DNA of 64,000 bases from Mesorhabditis belari (lineage: Eukaryota; Nematoda; Chromadorea; Rhabditida; Rhabditidae). The stretch spans positions 1,705,001-1,769,000 of the forward strand of contig CAUEEP010000728.1 in the NCBI GenBank assembly GCA_958450365.1. Direction: 5' to 3'. The notes beneath the pieces were generated by a model. It made no database searches. It saw nothing but the letters and a program-made list of their open reading frames with translations, and was not told where the DNA came from. Shown in pieces: positions 13,097-24,054 of this stretch. Position 1 is the first letter of the stretch, and the number at the start of each line of letters is the position of its first letter. Position numbers and translations under genes: made by a program.

Positions 13097-14759
13097 GGAC
13101 CGTGTCGAGTCAACTTAGAGAGGTCTGTCGAGTCTGCAAGTCTCCGGAGCTGTGTCAATTCTTCAAATTCCAAATTTTTCAAATTGTCGTCATTTCCGTA
13201 AAGATGTCCTCTATTTTTTTAAAACTACACACAACTTGAGGTCCCACTCTTAGGCCTTGCTTATAGAAAAAGAGACAAGGATGGAATGGGGACTAAAAAA
13301 GGATGAGCAAAAGGGGGACCTCACAAATATGCCCTTGGGAGTGAAGGGGTAAGCCTTGCATATGAAAAGAGATAGAAAAAAGGAAGAAAAGGAAGAAAAG
13401 AAAGAAAAGCGGTGATCGACAACAAGTGTCTTCTTTATATAAAGATGGAGATTGAAAAAAGATGACATGGCTAAATTTATTAGCACATGAAAGTGAAGTT
13501 TACCAGACGCGTTTCCACTTGAGTACAAAGTAGGCAAAGAAATTGTTCAATATTACTAGTTTCATTGAGTTTAGGGGCATGGCTGAATTGTGTGGCGATC
13601 TCATTGCTTCTTGTGGAAGAAAAAAGATGGGCAATAATGCTAAAAGGAATGAAAGAAGGAGAAAGCCAGGCATCGATTGCCTTCTCATAGGGTTAGGGCA
13701 AAGAAGAAAGAAAAAAAACTCATTACTTCTAAGCATTTACATAAAAATACTATAAACAATGTGAGATAGAAGTTGTTGAGAAAGAAAACAGTGTGGTGAA
13801 AGGGCCAAAAAGTGATTAATCTGGCCTAGCGGATCTAGTAGAATGTTCCCTGGTCTAGTAGAATGTTCCCTGGAAGTGCTAGTAATGAGAAAATACACTT
13901 ATACAGACGCTTTTGAGTCTATGAGTTTTTGCAAAGCGTTCAGCCAACGAAAACAATGATCGATGAATATTCAAGAGCTTCCTATTTACCTGTTTACCTC
14001 CCACTTGATGCGCTCAAAGAACTATGGGATTTTCTGAGTAAATGCAAAGCTGTAAAGATCTGAATGACTGGTTTAGATTTCTAATTTGTTAAACCATTAT
14101 TGGTGATTGACTATCAAAGTATTCAATTAAATTTAAGAAAATTCAACCCAGCTGAAGAGATTCTAAAACATTTGATGCTCCTTTTCCCATTAGCAATCCA
14201 AACTTAAACTCAAATATCTTGGTGTTGAGCTGTTCAATAGAAATAGTTTTTGTACCAATCGACAGAGAAAGACTTGGCGCATCCAATAATATCAAGAATA
14301 TTTCAATTCGACAGCCCAATACAAAGAGATTTGAGCTGAAAATTAGATTGCTAATGGGAAAAGGGGCAGGCTTTCAAATGTCCGATAACCAGCTGAAGAT
14401 GCTCTGGTCAACGTGGATTCAGATTAGATAGAGTCTAATCGAAAATTAGATCACTTTCCTTTAATCTTTTGGTTTATCCCTTTCTAAGATCCCAAACACA
14501 GCTGATTGTCTCAAGGAAAAGGGAAAAGAGAAGAAAGGCTATACGAAAACATTGGCCCTTTTTTGCCTTGGCTTCATGGTGGCTTTAGCTTTTTGAGAAG
14601 AAAAAGAACGCCCAATCTGATCCTTTTCGGGTTTGTTGGGACCACAACGACCACTTATTGACCGAGGCTGGCTGAGGATGATTCTTGGTGTTGATGAAAT
14701 CAAATGAGTCAAAAAGAGTTCCCATCTTTCACTCATTCTTATCAAATTGATAAAGTACA

Positions 14760-14920
14760 TTCAGAAGTACTTTATCAATTAGATTGAGAGTTATCAGTTA
14801 AATTGAGAGTTATCAGTTAGATTGAGAGTTATCAGTTAGATTGAGAGTTATCAATTAGATTGAGAGTTATCAGTTAGATTGAGAGCTACTATCAATTAGA
14901 TCAGTTAGATTGAGAGTAAA
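14760..14920. repeat. Minisatellite, 19-20 bp unit
   Basis: About seven copies of attgagagttatcagttag in tandem. The neighbourhood 13.1-15.8 kb is otherwise AT-rich and low in coding signal. A 73-codon minus-strand frame at 14539-14760 is open, but I could not support it as a gene. Confidence 0.85.
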
Positions 14921-15802
14921 CGAAGTGCAAAAAAAGAAGTTGAATGGTTTTGATCCCTGCATCAACTATCAAATTATTTAAACATTTGTCAAGCTTTGCG
15001 ATTCGAAATGCTGATCATTTAAAGTTGTAGTTTTTTACTTTGATTTTCGGAAGTCTTTACTTATTCAAATTCAAATTGAATCTAGATTTATTGCTTTAAA
15101 AACTCAAATTTCCTTTATTTAAAAGCGGGAAAATGTGTTCTCATCCAGAATTTTTAGCCCTGAAATTGGCGAATCTCTTTCACATAGATTCCGGAAGTTT
15201 CAGCAAAAAAAAACGAAAAAACAAAAGAAGAGAATGAAGAAAAAGGGAAAAAGGAGTAAGAAAATGGAGTTTTTTGGAATTTCTTACAAGATTCTCCGCT
15301 CTCGTTTTCTCTCGTTCGACTACTTTAGAAAGATTCTTATGGCCTTTAAAATGACGTAGGTTTTTGGGCTAAAATTTGCTTTAAAGTTTAAAATTGATTT
15401 GATTTTGCTATTGGGTAAATGATTCACTTTTGAAAATGAGATAAATCTTGCTAAATTGCTTGCAATTTGCCTTAGCTTCTTGTGGCCTTTAAAATGTACT
15501 TCTCGAAAATCTTTTCCGAGATTTTCCGAGATTTAGAATTCTCAAAAAACACTGAAGTAAATATTAGCAAATCTCTGTAAAGGATTAAGATCGGATCGGT
15601 AAAATGTCATTTTTTGAATTAATCCTTGGGGAAACTTTCGTATAATCTTTTTAGCTAAAAGCAGTAAAGAAAAAGAAAGAGGCAAGGAGGATCTGACGAG
15701 AAAAAAATGACGTAATTCGATTTATTTTAAAAGGAGAAGAGTGGGATTTCTTCTTTCAAAGATCAAATTTATTTGTTTTATCGGAATTTTATGAAAGTGA
15801 GC

Positions 15803-16072
15803 TACCGTAAATACTGTAATAGTACCCCAGCGCCCCTCGTACAGTCGCGTAGTCGCAAAAGTTTTTTAGTATTTCATTTCTTTCAAAGCACCCGTACTTT
15901 TAAAAAATGCGTCTTTGGCATCAAAAAATAGCCCTGAATTTCAGCTATTTTTTGACACCTAAACGCGCATTGTAGCATAAAACAGTGTCGAGAAAAACTC
16001 GTCCAAAGCTAGACTACACAACACTCCGCACCGTCATTATGGGGGCGGGCTACTATTACAGTATTTACGGTA
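15803..16072. mobile_element. MITE family A, copy 1
   Basis: A 270-bp palindromic element. The ends are the inverted words taccgtaaatactgtaatag and its complement. Inside is a second inverted motif, tatcaaaaaatagc. The family has seven copies in the window: 15803, 18907 (half), 19285, 45145, 55053, 56944 and 60005. No coding capacity. The ends start and finish with TA. Confidence 0.9.
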
Positions 16073-16304
16073 GGTAAATGAATCAATATCATTTAAAAGA
16101 AAGTATCTAAACAAATACTTTTATGATTGATTGATTGATTGATTGATTGTTGGGATAAAGGTTCTTCTTTAGCCTATCAATCATCAAGCCTTCCCCAAAA
16201 GCTCACTTGATGTTGATCGAAAATTATGATTAGCTTTGAAAAGTTTCATAGATTTGATTAGAAATTGTTCTAGTAAATCGCTTTGTTTAAATCTCGAAAC
16301 TCAC

Positions 16305-17485
16305 TGAAAACGGCAACGTTCATATCGGGTGCATCGACGCTGATGCCAAGCTGAGAGATCGCCTGGAAATGGTTTAATTTTAAAATCTAGATATATAGTG
16401 GCGGACAATGGTGTGATATGAATACCTCGTCCCATATCTAAATAAAGAAAACTCTTGCAACAAAGCTAATTAAATCGAAAATTTCGTAAGAAAGCATGTT
16501 TCAAGATCGGTTCTATTTCCTTGTCGTCGCTATAAGGGGGTAGGCGGAAGAGCACCTAAGCTCTATAATGGGGTAGGCGGAAGAGCACCTAAGCTCTATA
16601 ATGGAGTAGGCGGAAGAAAACCTAAGCTCTATAATGGGGCAGGCGGAAGAAAACCGAAGCTCTATAATGGGGTGGGCGGAAGGAAAACTAAGCTCTATAA
16701 TGGAGTAGGCGGAAGAAAACCGAAGCTCTATAATGGGGTAGGCGGAAGAGCACCTAAGCTCTATAATGGGGCAGGCGGAAGAAAACCTAAGCTACCAAGT
16801 TACAGAGAAAGAACTTTCAGCTAAGAGCGGTGCCAATCGAAAGCTAAGATAACATCAAAAAAAATAGCTGTTGATGTCTTTTGGAGTGGATGTGCAAATA
16901 ATAGAAAATTCGTGGTATTTAATGGAGCATCGGTTCTATTTAATTGTCCGACACTGTAGATATAAAATATCAAAGGTTTGAGTCTATTATACTTTGAAAT
17001 TAACATTGTTCCACAAACACAGCTTTTTTTTTTCTTGGTTTCTAGCGTTTTTACAAAATCCTCCTTTACCTGTGCGGCTGGCTGGCCAAGCATTCGTGGC
17101 TCTAGAAAAACCACCGGCAAATTGAGGGCGCTAGAAACCAAGAAAAAAAAAGCTGTGTTTGTGGAACAATGTTAATTTCAAAGTATAATAGACTCAAGCT
17201 TTTGATATTTTATATCTACAGTGGCGGCGTTTTTACAAAATCCTCCTTTACCTGTGCGGCTGGCTGGCCAAGCATTCGTGCCTCTAGAAAAACCACCGGC
17301 AAATTGAGGGAACCCATCGGAATCAATGACATCTTTGATGTTTAGAGAATGAAAGAATATTGAATTAAGAAAATTGTTTAGAATATTTTCGGAGAAACGT
17401 CGAAAGTGGATGGACCGTGGATGTTTGTGCAGCCGCAAAACACACCGGCAACACCGTGAAACACACCGGCATTCGGCCCTGCACC
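16305..17485 (-). CDS. Three unassigned coding-like exons
   Basis: The minus strand shows three exon-like segments with matching phase-0 joins: about 17485 down to 17400 (GAGPNAGVFHGVAGVFCGCT then NIHGPSTFD), 17332-17252 (MSLIPMGSLNLPVVFLEARM then LGQPAAQ) and 16362-16305 (AISQLGISVDAPDMNVAVFS). Each has an AG acceptor and a GT donor. The middle segment is also open in another frame (FPQFAGGFSRGTNAWP), so the frame is not certain. I do not recognise the protein. It could be the 5' part of the receptor gene that ends at 378, which has the same strand and lacks its N-terminus, or a separate gene. The middle exon has a near-identical 82-bp copy at 17047-17129 inside a hairpin element. Confidence 0.35.
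16526..16800. repeat. Minisatellite, about 34-bp unit, eight copies
   Basis: The unit is ctataatggggtaggcggaa followed by gagcacctaag or gaaaaccgaag. The two alternating 3' halves (gagcacc and gaaaacc) make two subtypes. The array lies between two of the unassigned minus-strand exons. Confidence 0.9.
16952..17224. mobile_element. Hairpin TIR element carrying a copied exon fragment
   Basis: The arms of about 95 bp (16952-17048 and 17130-17224) are inverted copies, beginning cactgtagatataaaatatc and ending in its complement. Their inner parts share gttccacaaacacagc. The 82 bp between the arms copy the neighbouring segment 17226-17309 with one clear mismatch. CACTG/CAGTG ends are seen in some hAT-like elements, but I see no target-site duplication, so the class is open. 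Confidence 0.75.
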
Positions 17486-17789
17486 CTGAAAAAAAGCATT
17501 GATGATATATAGATACTTTATTCATCACCTCAGATAAAGTGCGCTAGATTTAAGATTAAAACACATGAATACACATTAAAATACATGCACATAAACACGA
17601 AAAGGGCCGATAAAAAGCAACACGATATAATTTATTTAGAAAGAAATAAAGTGCGAAAAAGACATGAAAAATGTAGCAGATGAAAGATCACAAAGTCACT
17701 CAAAAAAGGAAAGAAGGAGGCCCTTTAAAATTAGACACGGTGGAGATCAAACGCAACTTATATGCAATATATGGGTAGCACAGATAACG

Positions 17790-18120
17790 TCAAGGATCCA
17801 CTAGAGCTTCAAGATCAACATCATCTACAGATAATTTAAAGATTTCGAGACTATTGAACCCTCTCAAAACTCTGGGGAGTCGATTCCGCATTCTGGCACT
17901 TCTTATTGGAAAAGAATTATACACAAACGTATTGGAGGTGACTGGAATTTCTAAAACGAAAGAACCTCTCCTTGAGCTAACCGTGGGATAAACTTTGAAT
18001 AAATCTCGAAAAAGGGGGATCGGTTGCCTGCCCTTTACAATTTTGAAACATTCTATTAAATCCGTGACCAAGCGGCGGTGTCTAACCAGGGAACCTTTCC
18101 AAGTTACCCGCGAGTTACAA
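17790..18120 (-). pseudogene. Non-LTR retrotransposon reverse transcriptase, C-terminal fragment
   Basis: The minus-strand frame reads RHRRLVTDLIECFKIVKG, then FVYNSFPIRSARMRNRLPRV, then NSLEIFKL and a stop. This matches the usual order after the RT domain of LINE proteins (RR..DLIE.FKI..G, then F..R....WN.LP, then S...FK..L). Only the last 110 or so residues are present, with no upstream RT motifs, so it is a 5'-truncated remnant. Confidence 0.7.
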
Positions 18121-18906
18121 TATGAGGTAGGTGCAAAAAGAAAGGCCTGAAAGTGTGATAATTAAAAATCACTTATAAAAGAAGATGGGATAATTTGGAT
18201 GTTTAAAGAAATAAGGAAAAGAAAAATAAGAAAAGGAAAAGAAATATAGGAATTTTACGAATTTTACGAATTTTACGAATTTTCATACAGTAAAATAGCC
18301 TTTTCCCTGAAAAATGGGAATATTGAGAGAAAAGAAAAATGATCGACTGCTTGAATATCGATTCTTTTCAGTCCTCGTTTTTTTCGTTAAGCAAAAGGAA
18401 AATTGAAAAAATTCAATAGAAATAGAAAAAAAACGGCTTTAATCGGCAAAAATGAATGAACTTTCGAGACTCAAAGAAATCAACAAAAGACAAAACATCT
18501 AAGGGTTATTTTTTGTAATTCATTTAATTTAGCTGTCACTTCCTTTTCACAAAGCCTTTTCTTGTACATCTTAATTGATTGTCATGTTGAAAATGAGCTT
18601 GACTGATTCAAAGTGACAATTTTTCTCTACAACTAATTTCGGGGAAATCTCTTTCAAATTAAATAAAAAAAGGTTTTCAAAAATAAAACATTTAACTCTA
18701 AAACTATAGGAACGATAAGAAGTATATAAGAAGACATTTAACGATTAAATTTCATCAAAATTCTCCCAGAAATGATTTCATTTCAATCCTCAACGATCAG
18801 ATAAAGGCGGAAAAGAGAGAAATGTGAAATGTGTTGAGAAATTTTTAAGAACAAAATTAATGTAATAGTTTAGTTTATCTTTCAATTTACACCAACAGTT
18901 AAAAAC

Positions 18907-19074
18907 TACCGTAAATACTGTAATAGTACCCCATCCCCATAATGACGGTGCGGAGCGTTGCGTAGTCTAGCTTTGAACGAGTTTTTCTCGACACTGGTTT
19001 ATACTACAATGCGCACTTAGGTATCAAAAAATAGCTGAAATTCAGGGCTATTTTTTGATACCAAAGACGCAGTT
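18907..19074. mobile_element. MITE family A, truncated copy 2
   Basis: It has the left TIR (taccgtaaatactgtaatag) and the inner palindrome, but stops at 'caaagacgcagttt', where the lipase-derived sequence begins. The right arm is missing. Confidence 0.85.
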
Positions 19075-19284
19075 TGTCGACGTTCGTTGAGCCGACTTAT
19101 CTCTATCATGGAGACGCCGATTGGTTAGCCGATGTGATTGATGTTGAAGTAGAGTTGTAAGAAAAAAAGCCTTATAAACTTTCCAAGAATTTGTATTTAA
19201 CTTTAAAAAATGTCTAGTTTTTATCTAATTGGAAAGCCGATAAAATAAAAGGCTTAGATTGGTAAGTATTGTCTTTCAATTTCC
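19075..19284 (+). pseudogene. Duplicated fragment of the acid lipase gene
   Basis: It matches 44932-45144 almost base for base: 3' part of a lipase exon (reads [20 protein letters not shown], with H where the gene has Y) plus the following intron up to the MITE A junction. A TAA in the former intron part and a missing reading frame upstream show it is not functional. It sits between a half MITE and a full MITE. Confidence 0.9.
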
Positions 19285-19553
19285 TACCGTAAATACTGTA
19301 ATAGTACCGCACCTCCATAATGACGGTGCGGAGTGTTGCGTAGTCTAGCTTTGAACGAGTTTTTCTCGACACTGGTTTAAGCTAGAATGCTCGCTTAGAT
19401 ATCAAAAAATAACCCTGAATTTCAGCTATTTTTTGATACCAAAGACGCACTTTTTGAAAGTACGGGCGCTTTGAAAAAAATGAAATACTAAAAAACTTTT
19501 GCGACTACGCGACTGTACGAGGGCGGTGGGGTACTATTACAGTATTTACGGTA
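19285..19553. mobile_element. MITE family A, copy 3
   Basis: A complete copy with both TIRs. Its left junction (ttcctaccgtaaatactgta) is the same as that of the copy at 45145 inside the lipase gene, so junction and lipase piece were copied together. Confidence 0.9.
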
Positions 19554-20099
19554 CGCGAGTGTACGCTAAAAATACCGCGAATTTGCTAATAGTTTTGCCG
19601 ATTGGTATCCACAATTTTTCTCTACAACTAATTTCGGGGAAATCTTTTCAAATTAAATAAAAAAAGGTTTTCAAAAATAAAACATTTAACTCTAAAACTA
19701 TAAGAACGATAAGAAGTATATAAGAAGACATTTAACTATTAAATTTCATCAAAATTCCCCCAGAAATGATTTCATTTCAACCCTCAACGATCAGATAAAG
19801 GTGGAAAAGAGAGAAATGTGAAATGTGTTGAGAAATTTTTAAGAACAAAATTTTCCAGAGAATCGATAATGATTTCATATTTTGTAATTTAAAATAGCAT
19901 AGGAATCGATGTTGTTTTTTCGAAAGAAAAACCCCTAAAATGGATGCAGAAAGGCTGTAATTTAGGGATCGATTCGGCAAAAAGCGTACTCATTGAGGCC
20001 AAATAAGGATTTGTTTTGTGAAATTTAATAGGGTTTTTTCTGTGCAAACAATTGAGGAATTGAGGTGAAATTTGAGGGGATGATCAGAAAGAGAAAAAT

Positions 20100-20290
20100 G
20101 TTCGGTCAATGGTGTCTAGTGGAGGATGAAAGTGCTGAGTGGGGGAGATGGCTCGCTCAATGTAACAATTAAATCACAAACAAAAGATATTTTAGTAAAG
20201 CTGCAAGCAAAGCCTTCAAGTCAATGGTGTCTAGTGGAGGATGGAAAGTGCGGAGTGGGGGAGATCACTCGCTGCATTTGTGCATTTTAG
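20100..20290. repeat. Tandem pair 'tcaatggtgtctagtggagg' and a 65-bp dispersed repeat
   Basis: tcaatggtgtctagtggagg occurs at 20107 and 20220. The 65 bp starting ctcaatgtaacaattaaatc at 20157 occurs again at 23420-23485. 20.3-24.0 kb shows no gene I can support. It includes a purine-rich, relatively GC-rich patch at 20.65-20.95 kb. Confidence 0.75.
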
Positions 20291-23200
20291 CATAGCTTCA
20301 CGAATCACAACTTTTATCATAAAGAAAAAGATCTTTTTCTTTCAAATTTCAGAGGCAAAATATTTCCGCATCAACTAGTAAAGTAGTGGCGTTTACTAAA
20401 GAGTTGTGTTTTAAAAAGTAACTTCTTTAATCAACTGTATTGCTCGTAAAGTCTTATTTATTGATTGTAAGACAAGTGTAGAACTAAAACATTCTTTTAA
20501 AATGCTTAAATTCAAAAATTAATTTAAACCTTTTACTTTAAAATGTTCCTAAATTGGGGTTGTTTTTGAAATTCGATAGCTTTAAAAAAATGGACAAAAA
20601 GGATTGAAAGGTGAATAGGAAATGAGAAAAAAAGGTGCGCAAAACAAAAAAAAACCCCCGCAAAGGAAGAACAACTTTAGGATAAAAGGATGGATGGAAA
20701 ATGGAGGGTATTTTAGTTGGATTGGAGTTGTTGAGAAAGGGAAGGGGACGGGGAGGAAAAGAGGGGAGTGCCGCGGAGGGCCCTGGCTATAGAAGGGGGG
20801 AGGTGAGGAAGAGACGAGTCCAAAAAGGCCAAAAGAGCTGAAAAAGTAGAAAGGCTAAAAAAGAACTAAAGGATCGTAGAAAAGAGTCGAAGAGAGGGAT
20901 TCCCATTCCCGGGGAAAGCCCGGGAAAACGGCCAAACCCGGAGAAGTCTACGTTTTTTCTGCGTGGCTTTTCTTTCTCTTATTCCTTGTCTATTCCCGTT
21001 TTGCTCTATTTTTTTGCTAATTCAAACCCTTTCTATTCTTCTTAGCTTTCTATGCCGTCAGTTTTCTCTAAAGGTTCCAAACTTTCTTACTGCTTACTAA
21101 ATCGGCTCTAGAAACAGTCCTGGATTTCCTCATTTCCTCAGTTCCTCATTCCTTACTACTCCAAACTTACTGCTCAAGGTTTTAAGGCAATAGCTTTGAA
21201 TTGAGCTTGCCCAGAAACCTTGGCTTTGGCTTGGTTTGGCCTTGAATTGACGGAAAATTGAGTAAAAAATAATTGGCTTGGCTTGGCCTGAAAAATCGGT
21301 TTTAGAAAAAGCCCTAGATATGGGTTCCTCATTCAGCCCAATTCCCTTTTCTCGTCTTACTGCCGTTTTTCCAATACAATGAGTATAGCTCCATGCTGGG
21401 GTGAAAACGCGGAAATTGGGGTTACAAAAGGAACGACCAAAGAAAATGTTGGAAACAACATATTTTTGATGATGTTGAGTTAAAGATTGAAAAGTGAATG
21501 TTGGGTAAAATGGTGAAATGCACATATTCTCGAGCACGATAAAAACTAGAGCAGTTGGAACACTACGAAATGTGAAAGAGATTTGGTATTGGAATAATTC
21601 TGGTATTGTAAAAAAAATATTAAACATATTAGTCAAGAAAGATTTAAGTATCAGCTTTCGAAAAAAAAAACCCAGCTTCAGCTTTTTGTTCTCTGATCAG
21701 CCATTTGAAAAAGATCAAAACCCAGGTTTGCTGAAGTGTTTATGGAAAGAAAGAATGAAATCGGTGTGGCAATTGGAAAGGGTTTGGAAAGAAAGAAAAA
21801 ATGAGGGTAAAGAAAAGCAAAACTTAAGTGGTTTCTCAAGAAAATAAGTCAAAAAGAATAGCAAAAAAAGAGAAGCGTTAAAGTCAAGGAAAAAAATAAA
21901 CGTGTTAAGTTCAGGAGTTGAAAAAAAGAGTGCGATGGGGTGAGAAGAGGCGAAGAGGTTGACAAACAATGAAATGCATGAAGTGAAGAAGAAGCTGTAA
22001 AAGAGAAGATGAATGAATGGAGGATCGTTGTGAAAGAAAAAGAATGGGATAGATGGCATAGAGAGGGTTGAGGGGAAGGGGATGGGAAAGGGGGAAGGTC
22101 TCCACTTACAACTCTCGACTTTGACTTCTATTGTGTTGTTAAGTCAAGAAATGTTTCGTGCTCGGAAACGAGTTAATTTCAAAAAAAAGTACTACTGTCA
22201 ACTTGAAAAATTATCTCAAACGTGCCTCTTTGTGATGTCAAAAGACAATTTCTATTGTTTCAAATCCGATAAAGAAACATGCCTAAAGCTGAACAGGAAA
22301 ACCTTCCCAAAGCTCTGGCAAATAAAATCAGCTTTCACTCATTACAGAGCATTACATCAACCCTTATAAATTCAAATAACGACCATTCTCACGGCTTATT
22401 GTTGATCTAATCAGTTACATATTTCAGTTACATAACTTAGAAAATCAGATAATTTTGATCAATAGTGTTCAATGTTTGCCTAAACAATTCTTTATTACTG
22501 TAGTTCAATGTTTATTTAAAAGCTGAATGGCTAAGCCTAGAATTTAGCTCGATGAGTATGAGAAAAAATAATAGAATAGAATGGTTTCAGTTTGAGCATT
22601 CTTTTGCGATATCTAATATTGATCAAACAATTCACAAAGATTCTCAAATCTCTTTGAACTTTTTGATCAATATCAATTAGGCTTTTAGATAAAAATGGAA
22701 ACATGTAGGAGCATTTTAAACTAGATCTTATCTTTAAAAATCTTACAGTAATCTTACGGTATATGAGACGAAGCCTCGGAAACAAATACAATTTTCGAGA
22801 TTAAGAATGTAGAAGTAAAAAGTGTCGTTCTTTTTCGAGTCACCGCATCTATACGAAGCGTTCCCATTCTTCTAAAAACAAAAAAAAGCAACAATCCGGT
22901 GTTTCTTTTATGATTGGAAGGGGGGAAAGAAGAAAGAAGAAAGAAATTCTCTCACGCCTCAATAGACAGACAATGTGCAAAGAACGATGGGCGAAAAGAA
23001 TGACCGTCATACTTAATCACTCTATCGACATGGGGATCTGCAAGGGAAGAGATGAACGGATTTGTACAAAAATAAAGAGACTGCTGATCAAATAGGCAGA
23101 CTTTCGAAAATAAAGCTGAAGCCGTAAGATAGGTTAAACACTGAAAAATATTGTGCACTATATTGAGATCAATGCCTAAAACCAGTGTTTCCTGTACTTG

Positions 23201-24054
23201 CCTAGATGCTAATTTAGACTCAGAATTGCGAGTTGATTAGAGGAGTTTAACGGTCATATTCTAGAATGTAAAGAAAAAAAAATGAGCACTGAATTTATAG
23301 AAAATTTTTTGCGTTCGAGTTTTCTGTTTACATCACAAGCCGCCTACATGCTCAGCTTTGCATAATTGGAAAGAGGTCAAATGGAAAACGAATGAGCGTT
23401 TTGAATGGAATACGTTAACCTCAATGTAACAATTAAATCACAAACAAAAGATATTTTAGTAAAGCTGCAAGCAAAGCCTTCAAGTACATAAAGTCAAAAG
23501 CTGTGTCACAATAGCTCAAAAATTCTTTAAACGTTTTTTTCGATGGACAAAACGCCTTGGAAATCAATTTCAAAAGGGGAGCCACTCAATACCCGAATGA
23601 ATGAAAAGATGGAAAAGAATTGAGAGAAATGTAAGAATTCCCCTCCCCCTCTCCCCCACATACACATTGCCCGCCAAAGTGAGCCTGACCTTCTTTTGCA
23701 TGAACCTCCATCCATAAATTAGAAAGTCTCCGCGATGAAAAGGACCCCCCCCAACAATGTATCTCAATTTTGCTCAACATATCCAATCCTGCACGGAGAT
23801 CAACCAAGGTCATTACGTCGATAAGTCTCTTTATGACATGTGCTTAAATATCAAATCCCAGTGCCCACTCACTTTCATTTGCATTTAACAGCTCAAGAAT
23901 TCATAAAACCATAATTTCAACAATTTATAAAACCATAATTTTAACTCGAAAACCCATAAATTCCAAAGCCAATTGTTTTCACAAAGAAGAAAGAACAATA
24001 CAAAACATATTAGTTCTAAAAGCAGAAAATGTTTAAAACTTTGAAAATCCGAAG

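Larger units (their letters stand above)
18620..19850. repeat. Direct repeats of about 235 bp flanking MITEs and a lipase fragment
   Basis: The block beginning caatttttctctacaactaa at 18619 recurs at 19611-19850 with only a few differences. The 760 bp between the copies holds a half MITE A (18907-19074), a lipase gene fragment (19075-19284) and a full MITE A (19285-19553). Confidence 0.85.

Noticed and set aside
21715..22105. Minus-strand hydrophobic frames as membrane proteins
   Set aside because: Low-complexity pyrimidine-rich sequence reads as Phe/Leu/Ser in several frames. No splice or start context.
23586..23813. Minus-strand 75-codon frame (MTLVDLRAGLDMLSKIE) as a gene
   Set aside because: Its upstream part is a dispersed repeat also present in a TWK intron at 36.8-36.9 kb.
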